Shown one piece after another: positions 51,979-61,839 of a DNA stretch of 64,000 nucleotides. The notes beneath the pieces were generated by a model. It did no database searches. It was not told the DNA's origin and saw nothing but the letters and a program-made list of their open reading frames with translations. The stretch is from Neptunomonas antarctica (GTDB taxonomy: Bacteria > Pseudomonadota > Gammaproteobacteria > Pseudomonadales > Balneatricaceae), in contig NZ_LJSI01000053.1 of NCBI RefSeq assembly GCF_001305295.1, forward strand, positions 744,001 to 808,000. Reading direction: 5' to 3'. Every line of letters begins with the position of its first letter. Positions within the stretch are counted from its first letter, which is position 1. The position numbers and the translations under genes were made by a program.

Positions 51979-54096
51979 TTGGATAGAGCGGCTTTTCTTA
52001 GTAATGCCAAAGGGATAGGTCAGGGTAACCTGGGTGTGCCTATTTTATTGCTTGTTATTCTGGCGATGGTTACATTGCCGGTGCCTACTTTTCTGCTCGA
52101 TGTACTGTTCACGTTTAATATCGCATTGTCGATCGTCGTATTGTTAGTCGGCGTATATTCCCTGCGTCCGCTGGATTTTGCTGTTTTCCCAACCATTTTG
52201 CTGGTTGCTACCTTGATGCGCCTGGCGCTGAATGTGGCATCAACACGCGTTGTGCTTCTTTATGGTCATGAGGGGGGAGATGCGGCAGGAAAAGTGATCG
52301 AAGCCTTTGGTTCCGTTGTTATTGGCGGCAACTATGTCGTAGGTATCGTTGTGTTCCTTATTCTGGTCATCATTAATTTTGTCGTAGTTACCAAAGGTGC
52401 AGGGCGTATTTCAGAGGTAAGTGCCCGCTTTACACTGGATGCGATGCCGGGTAAACAGATGGCGATTGATGCCGATTTGAACGCAGGGCTTATTAATCAG
52501 GATGAGGCAAAAATAAGACGAGAAGATGTTACTCAGGAAGCCGACTTTTATGGGTCAATGGATGGTGCCTCTAAGTTTGTCCGAGGGGATGCTGTTGCAG
52601 GGATATTGATTCTGGTGATCAATATTCTGGGTGGGTTGCTAATAGGTATGATTCAGCACGATCTCTCTTTTGAGGTGGCAGCAGAATATTATGCGCTTTT
52701 GACTATCGGTGATGGCTTGGTTGCTCAGATACCTTCGCTATTACTTTCTACTGCTGCTGCGATCATGGTGACGCGACAAAATAGCGCCCAGGACATGGGT
52801 AAGCAAATTATGGGTCAGTTGTTTGCTTCACCAAAAGCATTAATAGTGGCAACTGTTATCCTGACTATTATGGGGATTGTTCCGGGGATGCCGCATGTGG
52901 CATTTTTATCTCTGGCTTCTGTTGCAGGTGTTGGCGCCTGGTGGATAGTTAAAAAGCAAAAAGAATCTGCAGAACTTGAACAGCAATCACTGTTGCAGGC
53001 GACGCCTGCTTCGGATGTGGAATCCGGATCAGAGAATAGAGATTTGGACTGGGATGATGTGATGCCGGTCGATATGATTGGTTTGGAGGTGGGCTATCGT
53101 TTGATTCCGATGGTCGATAAGCTGCAAGGCGGGCAGTTATTAAACAGAATTAAAGGGGTCAGGAAAAAACTTTCTCAGGATCTGGGTTTTTTGGTGCCCT
53201 CTGTACATATAAGAGATAATCTGGATCTTATGCCTGGTGCTTATAGGATTACCCTGATGGGTGTGGTTGTCGGTGATGCAGAAATTTATCCTGATCGTGA
53301 TTTGGCTATTAACCCGGGTCAGGTTTTCGGTACGTTGAAAGGCGTAGATGTTAAGGATCCTGCTTTTGGCTTGGATGCTACCTGGATTGAACCAGGGTTA
53401 CGTGAACAAGCGCAGACATTAGGCTATACAGTGGTGGATGCGAGTACGGTAGTAGCCACGCATTTGAATCAAATATTGCAAAGCCATGCACATGAGTTGC
53501 TGGGTCACGAAGAAGTTCAGCAATTATTAGATATGTTAACTAAAAGTTCTCCTAAACTAGTAGAAGATCTGGTACCGGCTAAACTATCTATTAGTAGTTT
53601 ATTAAAAGTCTTACAAAATTTGTTAATGGAGCAGGTGCCACTTAAAGATTTCAGAAGTATTGCTGAAGCGTTATCTGAAACCGTGGTTCGCACGCAAGAT
53701 CCTGTCGGACTGACGGCCGCTGTTCGGGTGGCTATTGCGCGCTTAATTGTCCAGACGATTAATGGTCCTGAGTTGGAAATACCTGTTATTACCATGGACC
53801 CTCAATTAGAGCAGTTATTGCTAAACTCTGTGCAGCAAAGTCAGCAAGCGGGCGAGAGTGGTATGGTACTTGAACCGGGTATGGCTGAACGCTTGCAAAA
53901 TTCGTTGGTAGCGGCAGCGCAAAAGCAAGAAATGCAGGGGCAGCCATCTATCTTATTGGTAGCGGCACCTGTGAGACCACTTATGGCCAAATTTGTACGC
54001 TACAGTGAGCAGTTGATTCACGTGTTGTCGTATCAGGAAATACCTGAAAATAAAAAAATCACCATCGTAGCTACAGTAGGTGGTCAAAATGTATAA
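51979..54096 (+). CDS. flhA: Flagellar export protein FlhA
   Basis: FlhA is the largest export-gate subunit and docks chaperone-substrate complexes. It has eight membrane helices in the first about 330 residues with the FHIPEP region (LNVASTRVVLLYGHEGGDAAGKVIEAFG; ARFTLDAMPGKQMAIDADLNAGLI) and a four-part cytoplasmic domain. The start must be TTG 51979: an in-frame stop lies at 51964-51966 and no ATG or GTG intervenes; the resulting MDRAAFLSNAKGIGQGNLGVP is the canonical N-terminus. 705 residues. Confidence 0.96.
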   Translation: MDRAAFLSNAKGIGQGNLGVPILLLVILAMVTLPVPTFLLDVLFTFNIALSIVVLLVGVYSLRPLDFAVFPTILLVATLMRLALNVASTRVVLLYGHEGGDAAGKVIEAFGSVVIGGNYVVGIVVFLILVIINFVVVTKGAGRISEVSARFTLDAMPGKQMAIDADLNAGLINQDEAKIRREDVTQEADFYGSMDGASKFVRGDAVAGILILVINILGGLLIGMIQHDLSFEVAAEYYALLTIGDGLVAQIPSLLLSTAAAIMVTRQNSAQDMGKQIMGQLFASPKALIVATVILTIMGIVPGMPHVAFLSLASVAGVGAWWIVKKQKESAELEQQSLLQATPASDVESGSENRDLDWDDVMPVDMIGLEVGYRLIPMVDKLQGGQLLNRIKGVRKKLSQDLGFLVPSVHIRDNLDLMPGAYRITLMGVVVGDAEIYPDRDLAINPGQVFGTLKGVDVKDPAFGLDATWIEPGLREQAQTLGYTVVDASTVVATHLNQILQSHAHELLGHEEVQQLLDMLTKSSPKLVEDLVPAKLSISSLLKVLQNLLMEQVPLKDFRSIAEALSETVVRTQDPVGLTAAVRVAIARLIVQTINGPELEIPVITMDPQLEQLLLNSVQQSQQAGESGMVLEPGMAERLQNSLVAAAQKQEMQGQPSILLVAAPVRPLMAKFVRYSEQLIHVLSYQEIPENKKITIVATVGGQNV

Positions 54097-54134
54097 ATTG
54101 ACGATGCTGGTTATTCATCATGGATGGGATGTCT

Positions 54135-55586
54135 ATGAAAGTTAAGCGTATCTTTGCTCCTGATATGCGCCAGGCGATGCGTCGCGCCCGGGAGGAGATC
54201 GGGCCGGATGCCGTGATCGTTTCAAATCATCGTGTCGCCGGAGGTGTCGAAGTTGTTGCGGCGCATGAGCATGAGTTTGAAGCAGCCCAGGCAGAATTTA
54301 AGCGTGAGTATGAAAAGAAAAAACGCAAAGATGATCAGGTGAGCATCCTTACGGCAGACAGGAGTCGATTGGAACTTGATGAAGAACTGAAGAAAGCCCG
54401 GCTGCGTATTGCTGAAATAAGTGAGAAAACTGAAAAGGAACCGTCTTACCAGGCGGAAGGCAAGCGCAATCTTCAAATAGAACAGGACGACGATGATGAC
54501 TTGCAAACCATTCTTGAGTCTTTGAAGACGCGACAAAAAGCAAGAAGAGATGAGTATATTGACGACGATGACGATCAGCCTGAAGAAGTGACTCGATCTG
54601 AATTTACGGCGTCGTCAGGTAATGCTGCTATGGAGCATATGCAGCAAGAAATACAGCAATTGAAGTCTTTGCTCGAGCAGCAAATACAGGCGCCTTCGCG
54701 AAAAATATGGGTTGAAGAAAGCCCGCAACGCAAGGCCGCAGAGCCTTCTGCCGTTGAAGGTAAGCTGGCTAAACGCTTTGAGCGTATGGGTTTAAGCGAT
54801 GCGTTGATTTCTCAGTTAACCCGGGGTTTAGAATCCGGTTTGGATATCGCAAAAGCGTGGCGAATCACCTTGTCAAAGTTAACAGATGCAGTGCCGGTTA
54901 TGAGCGAAGATTATATTGACCGTGGTGGTATGATCGCTTTTGTCGGACCTACCGGTGTCGGTAAAACCACCTCTATTGGTAAGCTGGCTGCCCGTTATGT
55001 GCTTCAGCACGGCAGCGCTGGTTTAGCGATGGTGACAACGGATACTTATCGTATTGCAGCACATGAACAGTTAAGAACGTTTGGTCGAATACTGGATGTG
55101 CCGGTGCGAGTGGTCGATGAAAATAATTCATTAGATGATGTGCTTCTATCGTTACGGGGTAAGCGTCTGGTATTGATCGATACGGCGGGAATGAGTCAGC
55201 ATGAGGGGCCGAGTGAAGCGCAGAAAGCGATGTTGACGAATGTCTCTGTTAGATTGAAAAAGCTGCTGGTGCTTTCCTGTTCCAGTCAGCGTCAGGTTTT
55301 AGAAGATGCTTATGACAATTACCAGAGTATTGGGTTAAATGGTTGTGTGCTGAGTAAACTGGATGAATCGGGCAGTCTGGGTGAGGCGTTGACGTTGGTA
55401 GTAGAGAAAGCTCTGCCTATCGCCTATGTCACGGATGGTCAGAAAGTACCTGATGATATTGAGGTTGCGCAACGAAACGATCTTGTCAGTCGTGCCGTTG
55501 TTACAGCGCAAAAAACACTGGAAAGAGAGCGTGCACGTGCGTTGTCAGCAACGGGGGGTGGGTCTGCGTTGTCATCAGCTGGCTAA
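54135..55586 (+). CDS. flhF: Polar flagellar placement GTPase FlhF
   Basis: An SRP-type GTPase that sets the polar position of the flagellum. The N-terminal B region (residues 1 to about 190) is acidic, coiled and low-complexity. The NG domain has FVGPTGVGKTTSIGKLAARY, TTDTYRIAAHEQL, LIDTAGMSQ and LSKLDESGSLGEAL. ATG 54135 gives the family-typical MKVKRIFAPDMRQAMRRARE; ATGs at 54120 and 54129 are alternatives. About 483 residues. Works with FleN, encoded next. Confidence 0.95.
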   Translation: MKVKRIFAPDMRQAMRRAREEIGPDAVIVSNHRVAGGVEVVAAHEHEFEAAQAEFKREYEKKKRKDDQVSILTADRSRLELDEELKKARLRIAEISEKTEKEPSYQAEGKRNLQIEQDDDDDLQTILESLKTRQKARRDEYIDDDDDQPEEVTRSEFTASSGNAAMEHMQQEIQQLKSLLEQQIQAPSRKIWVEESPQRKAAEPSAVEGKLAKRFERMGLSDALISQLTRGLESGLDIAKAWRITLSKLTDAVPVMSEDYIDRGGMIAFVGPTGVGKTTSIGKLAARYVLQHGSAGLAMVTTDTYRIAAHEQLRTFGRILDVPVRVVDENNSLDDVLLSLRGKRLVLIDTAGMSQHEGPSEAQKAMLTNVSVRLKKLLVLSCSSQRQVLEDAYDNYQSIGLNGCVLSKLDESGSLGEALTLVVEKALPIAYVTDGQKVPDDIEVAQRNDLVSRAVVTAQKTLERERARALSATGGGSALSSAG

Positions 55587-55603
55587 GTGCAGACCAATAA
55601 TAA

Positions 55604-56419
55604 ATGAAAAAACAACATTCAGTTAAAGTGATCGCTGTCACCGGGGGAAAAGGCGGTGTTGGCAAAACGAATGTGTCAGTTAATCTGTCTATCGCACTTG
55701 GAGAGTTGGGGCGAAAGACCGTATTGATGGATGCAGACCTTGGTTTGGCAAACGTTGATGTGTTGCTTGGATTGCGACCTAAGAAAAATATTAGTGATGT
55801 TTTGTCTGGCGAATGTCGGTTGACCGACGTGATGTTGGATGTGACAGAAAATGTGCGTATTGTTCCGGCATGTTCCGGGACTCAGGAGATGACTTCACTC
55901 AGTGCTCATGAGCATGCTGAGCTGATTTATGCATTTAATGAGGTAGCGGAGGATATTGATGTACTGGTGATCGATACGGCTGCCGGCATATCTGAGTCAG
56001 TGGTTAGTTTTGTGCGTGCGGCTCAGGAGGTCTTGGTTGTGGTGTGTGATGAGCCGACTTCTATTACCGACGCTTATGCCTTAATTAAATTACTTAACCG
56101 CGATTACCGTATGACGCGCTTCAGAGTTTTGGCTAATATGGTGGATACAGATACGGAAGGGAGGAATATGTTTAACAAACTTTCGACTGTTACTGATCGC
56201 TTCCTTGATGTAACGCTTCAATACGTCGGCTCAATCCCTTATGATGAGCACGTTCGTAAGTCAGTTAGACGCCAAACGCCTGTTCTTAAAGCATATTCTA
56301 AATGCAAAGCAGCATTGGCTTATCGTCAACTGGCTAACAAAGTAGATGACTGGCCTGTTCTGGATGCGCCGCGTGGGCATTTGGAGTTCTTTATTGAGCG
56401 TTTGGTCCAGGGTGTTTAA
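55604..56419 (+). CDS. fleN: Flagellar number regulator FleN (FlhG), MinD-like ATPase
   Basis: FleN/FlhG limits flagellar number by antagonising FleQ and FlhF. The deviant Walker A is TGGKGGVGKTNVSVNLS, followed by VLMDADLGLANVDVLLGL and VLVIDTAAGISESVVSFV. The Ser/Lys-rich N-terminus (MKKQHSVKV) is short. 271 residues. Located between flhF and fliA as in Pseudomonas and Vibrio. Confidence 0.96.
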   Translation: MKKQHSVKVIAVTGGKGGVGKTNVSVNLSIALGELGRKTVLMDADLGLANVDVLLGLRPKKNISDVLSGECRLTDVMLDVTENVRIVPACSGTQEMTSLSAHEHAELIYAFNEVAEDIDVLVIDTAAGISESVVSFVRAAQEVLVVVCDEPTSITDAYALIKLLNRDYRMTRFRVLANMVDTDTEGRNMFNKLSTVTDRFLDVTLQYVGSIPYDEHVRKSVRRQTPVLKAYSKCKAALAYRQLANKVDDWPVLDAPRGHLEFFIERLVQGV

Positions 56420-56442
56420 TTTCGGGTCTGGTAAGGGGCTCC

Positions 56443-57153
56443 ATGTATAACCCGCTAGATATTACTTCAAGTCACAATCTTATCGAGCAGTATGCGCCGC
56501 TTGTAAAGCGTATCGCCTATCATTTAATGGGGCGCCTGCCCTCTAGTGTTGTGCTGGATGATCTCATTCAGGCTGGCATGATGGGTTTGTTGGAGGCTGC
56601 TAAAAGATATGATGTCTCCAAAGGCGCTAGTTTCGAAACCTATGCCGGTATTCGGATTCGCGGATCTATTATTGATGAGGTGCGTAGGGGAGACTGGACG
56701 CCTCGCTCTGTGCATCGTAACAGTCGTCGAATTACTCAAGCGATTCAAAAAATTGAAGCGTCACTTGGAAGAGATGCTACAGATATTGAGATAGCGGCCG
56801 AAATGGATATTACGGTCGCGAGTTATCACGCTCTTTTGAAAGATTCGGTTGAGAGTCGTTTGTTCAGTTTCGAAGAAATGACCTCTTCTGAAGGTGATGC
56901 TCCAGGTGAGCAGTTATCCGGTGCTGAGCTTAGCCCTGTTGTTCATGCCGAAAAAGATGCCTTCAAAGCGGCGCTGGCGAGTGCTATTGATACACTCCCT
57001 GAACGCGAAAAATTGGTGTTGGCTTTATATTACGACGAAGAGTTAAATCTCAAAGAAATTGGCGAAGTACTGGGCGTTAGTGAGTCTCGTGTGAGCCAAA
57101 TTCATAGTCAGGCAGCCCATCGACTTCGTGGTCGACTCAGGGATTGGCAATAA
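56443..57153 (+). CDS. fliA: Flagellar sigma factor FliA (sigma-28)
   Basis: FliA directs RNA polymerase to late flagellar promoters. Region 2 is LVKRIAYHLMGRLPSSVVLDDLIQAGMMGLLEAAKRYD, and region 4 is LPEREKLVLALYYDEELNLKEIGEVLGVSESRVSQIHSQA. 236 residues, typical. Predicted targets inside this window are flgM-flgN, fliC and the cheY operon. Held inactive by FlgM (1.7 kb). Confidence 0.97.
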   Translation: MYNPLDITSSHNLIEQYAPLVKRIAYHLMGRLPSSVVLDDLIQAGMMGLLEAAKRYDVSKGASFETYAGIRIRGSIIDEVRRGDWTPRSVHRNSRRITQAIQKIEASLGRDATDIEIAAEMDITVASYHALLKDSVESRLFSFEEMTSSEGDAPGEQLSGAELSPVVHAEKDAFKAALASAIDTLPEREKLVLALYYDEELNLKEIGEVLGVSESRVSQIHSQAAHRLRGRLRDWQ

Positions 57154-57191
57154 TTTTTTTATCTGAGTCTCCATTTTCTTGAAAAATGGTC

Positions 57192-57218
57192 TAAATTCTA
57201 ATCAGGTTAAATCGATAA
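57192..57218 (+). promoter_or_regulatory. Sigma-28 (FliA) promoter of the cheYZAB operon
   Basis: TAAA, exactly 15 bases, ATCGATAA (two mismatches to GCCGATAA), 46 bases upstream of the cheY start. Confidence 0.65.
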
Positions 57219-57263
57219 ATCAGAATCATTTATCCATATGTTTCTGAATTGGGGGATATTGTC

Positions 57264-57650
57264 TTGAAAAAAGACATTAAAATTCTTGTGGTTGATGATT
57301 TTTCGACCATGAGACGAATCATTAAAAATCTACTTCGTGATCTTGGGTTCAATAATGTTATTGAGGCCGATGATGGTAAAACGGCTCTGCCCATTTTGCA
57401 GCAAGGGGGTGTTCAGTTTCTTGTTACCGATTGGAATATGCCTGGTATGACAGGTATTGATCTGGTGCGATTTGTCCGGGCTGATCCAAAGCTAGCCAGT
57501 ATTCCTATTTTGATGGTGACTGCCGAAGCAAAACGTGAACAAATTATTGCTGCAGCGCAAGCAGGTGTTAATGGTTATGTAATAAAACCCTTTACCGCCG
57601 CTGTTTTGAAAGAAAAAATCGATAAGATATTTGAGCGCATTGGAAGTTAA
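57264..57650 (+). CDS. cheY: Chemotaxis response regulator CheY
   Basis: Single-domain receiver that, when phosphorylated, binds FliM and reverses the motor. Acidic residues in [11 protein letters not shown], acceptor Asp56 in [10 protein letters not shown], Thr in [10 protein letters not shown] and Lys in VIKPFT. The start is assigned to TTG 57264, 7 bases after GGGGGA; an earlier TTG at 57249 lies before that site. 128 residues. First gene of a sigma-28-driven chemotaxis operon. Confidence 0.96.
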   Translation: MKKDIKILVVDDFSTMRRIIKNLLRDLGFNNVIEADDGKTALPILQQGGVQFLVTDWNMPGMTGIDLVRFVRADPKLASIPILMVTAEAKREQIIAAAQAGVNGYVIKPFTAAVLKEKIDKIFERIGS

Positions 57651-57665
57651 TCTGTTAAGGAAGTA

Positions 57666-58469
57666 ATGATTATGCCAGAAACAGATTTGCCTCAGGGCTT
57701 AGATGGATTTGAAGCGTTACTGCATGCGAAAGCGAACGAACTGGTCTCGGTGTTGGCGGTGGGTGATGTAAACAGTGCTCTGGATATTGTGAATGATCTT
57801 CAGAATGTTAAGCATCTTGCGTTTTATAATGAAGTTGGTTATTTAACACGCGGGTTGCATGAGGCTATAAAATCATTCTCCGGTGATGTCCCATCAGATG
57901 CGCGGGAAGATTCGATTCAGGGTATGACTGATGCGTCTGACCGGCTTGCTTATGTTATGGAGCTTACTGAAAAAACATCTCATGAAACAATGGATCGAGT
58001 CGATAAGTCACTAGCGCTGGTTGATAAGATGGATGTGCAAAGCGGTAGGTTTGCTGATTTACTTTCCTTGGTAGGCCAACTGGAATCTGAGTTTGAAGGC
58101 CTTCGGGGCGTATATGACCGAACCTGCCAGCTTAAGCAGGAGTCTGAAAGCACCGTCGCAAAATTGCGAGAGGAGTTGACTGGGATTTTGGTTGCTCAAA
58201 GCTATCAGGATATTACAGGACAGCTTATTCGTAGGGTTATAACATTAGTGACTCAAGTTGAGGGAAGCTTGGTTCAGTTGATGAATATGGCCGCAAAGGT
58301 TGAGAGTATTAGTGGGCTGCATGTAGAAGGTCCTACTGAAAATAAAAAACAGAATGCCAAAAAAGATCCAATTGAAGCTGAAGGGCCGCAACTGGCAGGC
58401 GAAAATAATCCGGAAGTGGTTGGCAATCAAGATGATGTTGATGATCTGCTGTCAAGTTTGGGTTTTTGA
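57666..58469 (+). CDS. cheZ: CheY-phosphate phosphatase CheZ
   Basis: CheZ dephosphorylates CheY. The long helical hairpin includes AQSYQDITGQLIRRVITLV with the catalytic Gln and Asp region (SYQDITGQ). The C-terminal peptide VDDLLSSLGF is the CheY-docking tail. 267 residues, slightly longer than the enteric protein because of the charged linker (about 220-255). AAGGA precedes the ATG; a second ATG lies two codons on. Confidence 0.95.
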   Translation: MIMPETDLPQGLDGFEALLHAKANELVSVLAVGDVNSALDIVNDLQNVKHLAFYNEVGYLTRGLHEAIKSFSGDVPSDAREDSIQGMTDASDRLAYVMELTEKTSHETMDRVDKSLALVDKMDVQSGRFADLLSLVGQLESEFEGLRGVYDRTCQLKQESESTVAKLREELTGILVAQSYQDITGQLIRRVITLVTQVEGSLVQLMNMAAKVESISGLHVEGPTENKKQNAKKDPIEAEGPQLAGENNPEVVGNQDDVDDLLSSLGF

Positions 58470-58482
58470 ATAGGAGCTTCCA

Positions 58483-60540
58483 ATGAGTTTGGACGTTGAT
58501 CACGAAATTCTTGAAGATTTTCTTGTTGAAGCAGGAGAAATTCTGGAGCTGCTCTCAGAGCAATTAGTCGACCTGGAAAAGAGCCCTGATGATAAAGAGC
58601 TACTTAATTCGATCTTTCGGGGATTTCATACTGTAAAAGGTGGTGCAGGTTTTCTCCAGCTTGATGCAATGGTCGAGTGTTGTCACAAAGCGGAGAACTT
58701 GTTTGACTTACTTCGTAATGGAGAAGTTAAGGTCAGTCCAGAGCTTATGGATACCGTCCTGCAGTCCCTGGATGCTATTAATGTAATGTTTGGTAACGTC
58801 AGAGCGGGTGAGCGTATTGAGCCTGCCAGTGCTGTATTGTTAAGAAGGTTGGCGGATCACGTCGAAGGGAAAGTGGGTGTTTCTGTACCACTCAATGAGC
58901 CAACGGTCCCCTCTGCGCCAGCCCGGACTAGTAGTGCCCCTAAAGAATCGACCTCCGTTGCACGGTCGACCTCCGCTGGTGCGTCAGCCAATGAAGAATT
59001 TGATATGCTCTTGGATGACGTTATTCCAGCAGAGGTCGATTTTGCTGCCGACGACTTAATTACTGAAGACGAGTTTGAGGCATTGCTGAATGATTTGCAT
59101 GGGGATGGTGCGCCAGGTATCCCTTCCGCATCGGTCATAATCGAGGATGTACCTTCTTCCTCTGGTGACCTCATCACAGAAGATGAATTTGAAAATCTCT
59201 TAGATGATTTACAGTCGCATGGTCAAGGTGCTTTTGCCAGTAGCGTTGATGTGTCTGAATATATGACAGATACGCCCGACATTGAGGATGTGTCCGTTGC
59301 CGTCGCTGATATGCCCGCTAATCCTGTAAAATCTGGTGCCGTGAAACCGGCGGCGGTAGCCAACAAGGCGGTAGTGCCTGAAAGTAATGTTCGTGTAGAT
59401 ACGCGTTTGCTCGATAAAATTATGAATATGGTGGGTGAGCTGGTGCTGGTTCGTAACAGGCTGGTTCGCTTGGGTGGTGCACGCGAAGATGAGGATATGG
59501 CAAAGGCACTAGGTACGCTTGATATGGTGACCGCTGACTTGCAAACATCGGTTATGAAAACTCGTATGCAGCCGGTTAAGAAAGTATTTGGCCGTTTCCC
59601 GCGTTTGATTCGTGATCTTTCCCGCAGCTTAAAGAAAGAGATTCGTCTCGAATTGAGAGGAGAAGAGACAGATTTAGATAAAAATCTGGTTGAAGCGTTG
59701 GCTGATCCATTGATTCACTTGGTACGTAACTCTGTCGATCATGGTATTGAATTACCTGCCATAAGAGATGGATTAGGTAAGCCACGTGAAGGGCATGTGT
59801 TGTTATCGGCTGAACAAGAAGGCGATCATATTCTGTTAATTATACAGGATGATGGGGCCGGTATGGATCCTGAAAAGCTGCGCAAGCTGGCGGTTAGTCG
59901 GGGGATGCTAGAGGAGGAGGCTGCAAGTCGTTTAACTGAACAGGAATGTTTTAACTTAATATTTCAGGCAGGTTTTTCTACTAAGACAGAGGTGTCAGAT
60001 GTGTCCGGTCGTGGCGTTGGCATGGACGTGGTGAAGACCAAAATTACGCAGCTCAATGGGACTTTGCATATCGATTCTGTGTTAGGCCAGGGTACACGTA
60101 TTGCTATCCAGGTGCCCTTAACTTTAGCAATTATGCCTACGCTGATGGTTGTTCTGGAAGATCAGGCTTTTGCTCTGCCTTTGGTCAATGTTAATGAAAT
60201 ATTTAATCTGGATCTAACTAAAACCAATGTAGTAGACGGGCAGCAGGTGATTATTGTCAGAGATCAGGCGTTACCGTTATTCCATATGAAGCGCTGGTTA
60301 GTGAAAGGGCAGGAACATGCTGAGCTCCCAGAGCAAGGTCATGTGGTTATCCTTACTGTCGGTACATTAAGGGTTGGTTTTGTTGTCGATCAGTTGGTTG
60401 GTCAGGAAGAGGTTGTGATTAAGCCTCTCGGAACAATTTTGCATGGTACGCCAGGGTTATCAGGTGCCACCATTACTGGAGATGGACGTATTGCACTGAT
60501 TATTGACATACCTAATTTGCTGAAGCGGTACGTCTCTTAG
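58483..60540 (+). CDS. cheA: Chemotaxis histidine kinase CheA
   Basis: CheA autophosphorylates in receptor arrays and feeds CheY, CheB and CheV. The HPt domain (1-105) carries His49 in FRGFHTVKGGAGF. The dimerisation domain starts near 300 (VRVDTRLLDKIMNMVGELVLVRN), followed by the HATPase (DPLIHLVRNSVDHGIE; GRGVGMDVVKTKI) and CheW-like domain. I see no folded P2 domain. Residues 130-300 are low-complexity and contain repeated acidic motifs DLITEDEFEALLNDL (191-205) and DLITEDEFENLLDDL (229-243). 685 residues. Confidence 0.96.
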   Translation: MSLDVDHEILEDFLVEAGEILELLSEQLVDLEKSPDDKELLNSIFRGFHTVKGGAGFLQLDAMVECCHKAENLFDLLRNGEVKVSPELMDTVLQSLDAINVMFGNVRAGERIEPASAVLLRRLADHVEGKVGVSVPLNEPTVPSAPARTSSAPKESTSVARSTSAGASANEEFDMLLDDVIPAEVDFAADDLITEDEFEALLNDLHGDGAPGIPSASVIIEDVPSSSGDLITEDEFENLLDDLQSHGQGAFASSVDVSEYMTDTPDIEDVSVAVADMPANPVKSGAVKPAAVANKAVVPESNVRVDTRLLDKIMNMVGELVLVRNRLVRLGGAREDEDMAKALGTLDMVTADLQTSVMKTRMQPVKKVFGRFPRLIRDLSRSLKKEIRLELRGEETDLDKNLVEALADPLIHLVRNSVDHGIELPAIRDGLGKPREGHVLLSAEQEGDHILLIIQDDGAGMDPEKLRKLAVSRGMLEEEAASRLTEQECFNLIFQAGFSTKTEVSDVSGRGVGMDVVKTKITQLNGTLHIDSVLGQGTRIAIQVPLTLAIMPTLMVVLEDQAFALPLVNVNEIFNLDLTKTNVVDGQQVIIVRDQALPLFHMKRWLVKGQEHAELPEQGHVVILTVGTLRVGFVVDQLVGQEEVVIKPLGTILHGTPGLSGATITGDGRIALIIDIPNLLKRYVS

Positions 60541-60567
60541 TATGGTGCTGCATACAGAGAGGTTTTC

Positions 60568-61746
60568 ATGTCGGTAAAAGTGCTGATAGTTGATGATTCC
60601 GGATTTTTTAGGCAACGTATCAACGATATATTGTCTAGTGATAGTCGCATTGAAGTTATTGGCGTGGCATGTAATGGCAATGAAGCGGTTGAGCTGACTA
60701 AAAAGCTAAGACCGGATGTAATCACCATGGATGTAGAAATGCCGCAACTTAATGGCATTGATGCTGTACGTATTATCATGCGTGATAGCCCTACTACTGT
60801 GCTAATGCTGTCATCTCTGACTCATGAAGGAGCACAGGTGACTATGTTAGCACTGGAGGCGGGTGCCGCAGACTACCTGACAAAAGATATCCGAGCATGG
60901 ATTAATAAAACTAACTCGATGCAAAATGAGTTGGTTGAGCGGGTAGTCGCATTGGGTCGAAGTAAGCGCTTTATTCGTAGCTCTGCTTTTTCAGCAAAAC
61001 CTTTAAAAGCGGGCGAGTCGTCTAGTATTCACTCTTCTCGTTCTTTTGATGTAAATGAGGATAGCGCGCTGTCAAAAATCGCAAATTTGACGCCTGCGTC
61101 TAGAAAAAAATTGCCTATAACTCAGAAGACTAAGCCCTCTGCTATCCGGAGTAATCCGCGAAGTGCGCATTTTCCTAGCAGTTGTAAGCTGGTCGTCATA
61201 GGGGCATCTACGGGAGGTCCTGCCGCACTGCAGACAATTCTTACGCAGTTGCCGGCTAATTTTCCGCACCCGATATTATTGGTTCAACATATGCCAAAGA
61301 CATTCACTTCAGTCTTTGCAGCCCGCTTGAATCAGCAGTGCCAGATAGAAGTAAAAGAAGCGGTTGACGGTGATAGGTTTAAGCCCGGCTGTGCATTGCT
61401 TGTACCAGGAGGTCATCAGGTCATGATAGAAAGTCGTCAGCCTGATCGCGTCAAAATTTTGCCAGGTGACGAGCGCATAACGTATCGTCCAAGCGTTGAT
61501 TTTGCATTTGCTGCAGCTGCAAAGGTTTATGGTAATAAAGTCTTGGCCATTATTTTGACAGGTATGGGTGCCGATGGTGCTGATGGTGCACGCCTTCTAA
61601 AGCAAGCCGGGGCTAAAATATGGGCACAAGATGAAGCAAGTTGTACTATCTATGGTATGCCGCAAGCGGTAGTAAAAGCCGGTCTTGCCGATGATGTACT
61701 TGACTTGAATTGTATTGCTTCGATGTTGAAAAACTACGGTATGTAA
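60568..61746 (+). CDS. cheB: Chemoreceptor methylesterase/deamidase CheB
   Basis: CheB removes methyl groups from chemoreceptors. The receiver has VLIVDDSGFFRQR and acceptor Asp55 in VITMDVEMPQ. After a basic, Ser-rich linker (about 135-205) the esterase domain shows the nucleophile Ser214 in VIGASTGGPAAL, His in LLVQHMPKTFT and Asp in TGMGADGADG. 392 residues, slightly long because of the linker. Confidence 0.96.
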   Translation: MSVKVLIVDDSGFFRQRINDILSSDSRIEVIGVACNGNEAVELTKKLRPDVITMDVEMPQLNGIDAVRIIMRDSPTTVLMLSSLTHEGAQVTMLALEAGAADYLTKDIRAWINKTNSMQNELVERVVALGRSKRFIRSSAFSAKPLKAGESSSIHSSRSFDVNEDSALSKIANLTPASRKKLPITQKTKPSAIRSNPRSAHFPSSCKLVVIGASTGGPAALQTILTQLPANFPHPILLVQHMPKTFTSVFAARLNQQCQIEVKEAVDGDRFKPGCALLVPGGHQVMIESRQPDRVKILPGDERITYRPSVDFAFAAAAKVYGNKVLAIILTGMGADGADGARLLKQAGAKIWAQDEASCTIYGMPQAVVKAGLADDVLDLNCIASMLKNYGM

Positions 61747-61839
61747 TAAGACAGAGTGCGCTGTGTATCAGGGCGTTAAAATTTTAATAAACTTCAAGTC
61801 TTATCGCTAAAATAGCAGCAGTCATAACGGGAAAACGCT

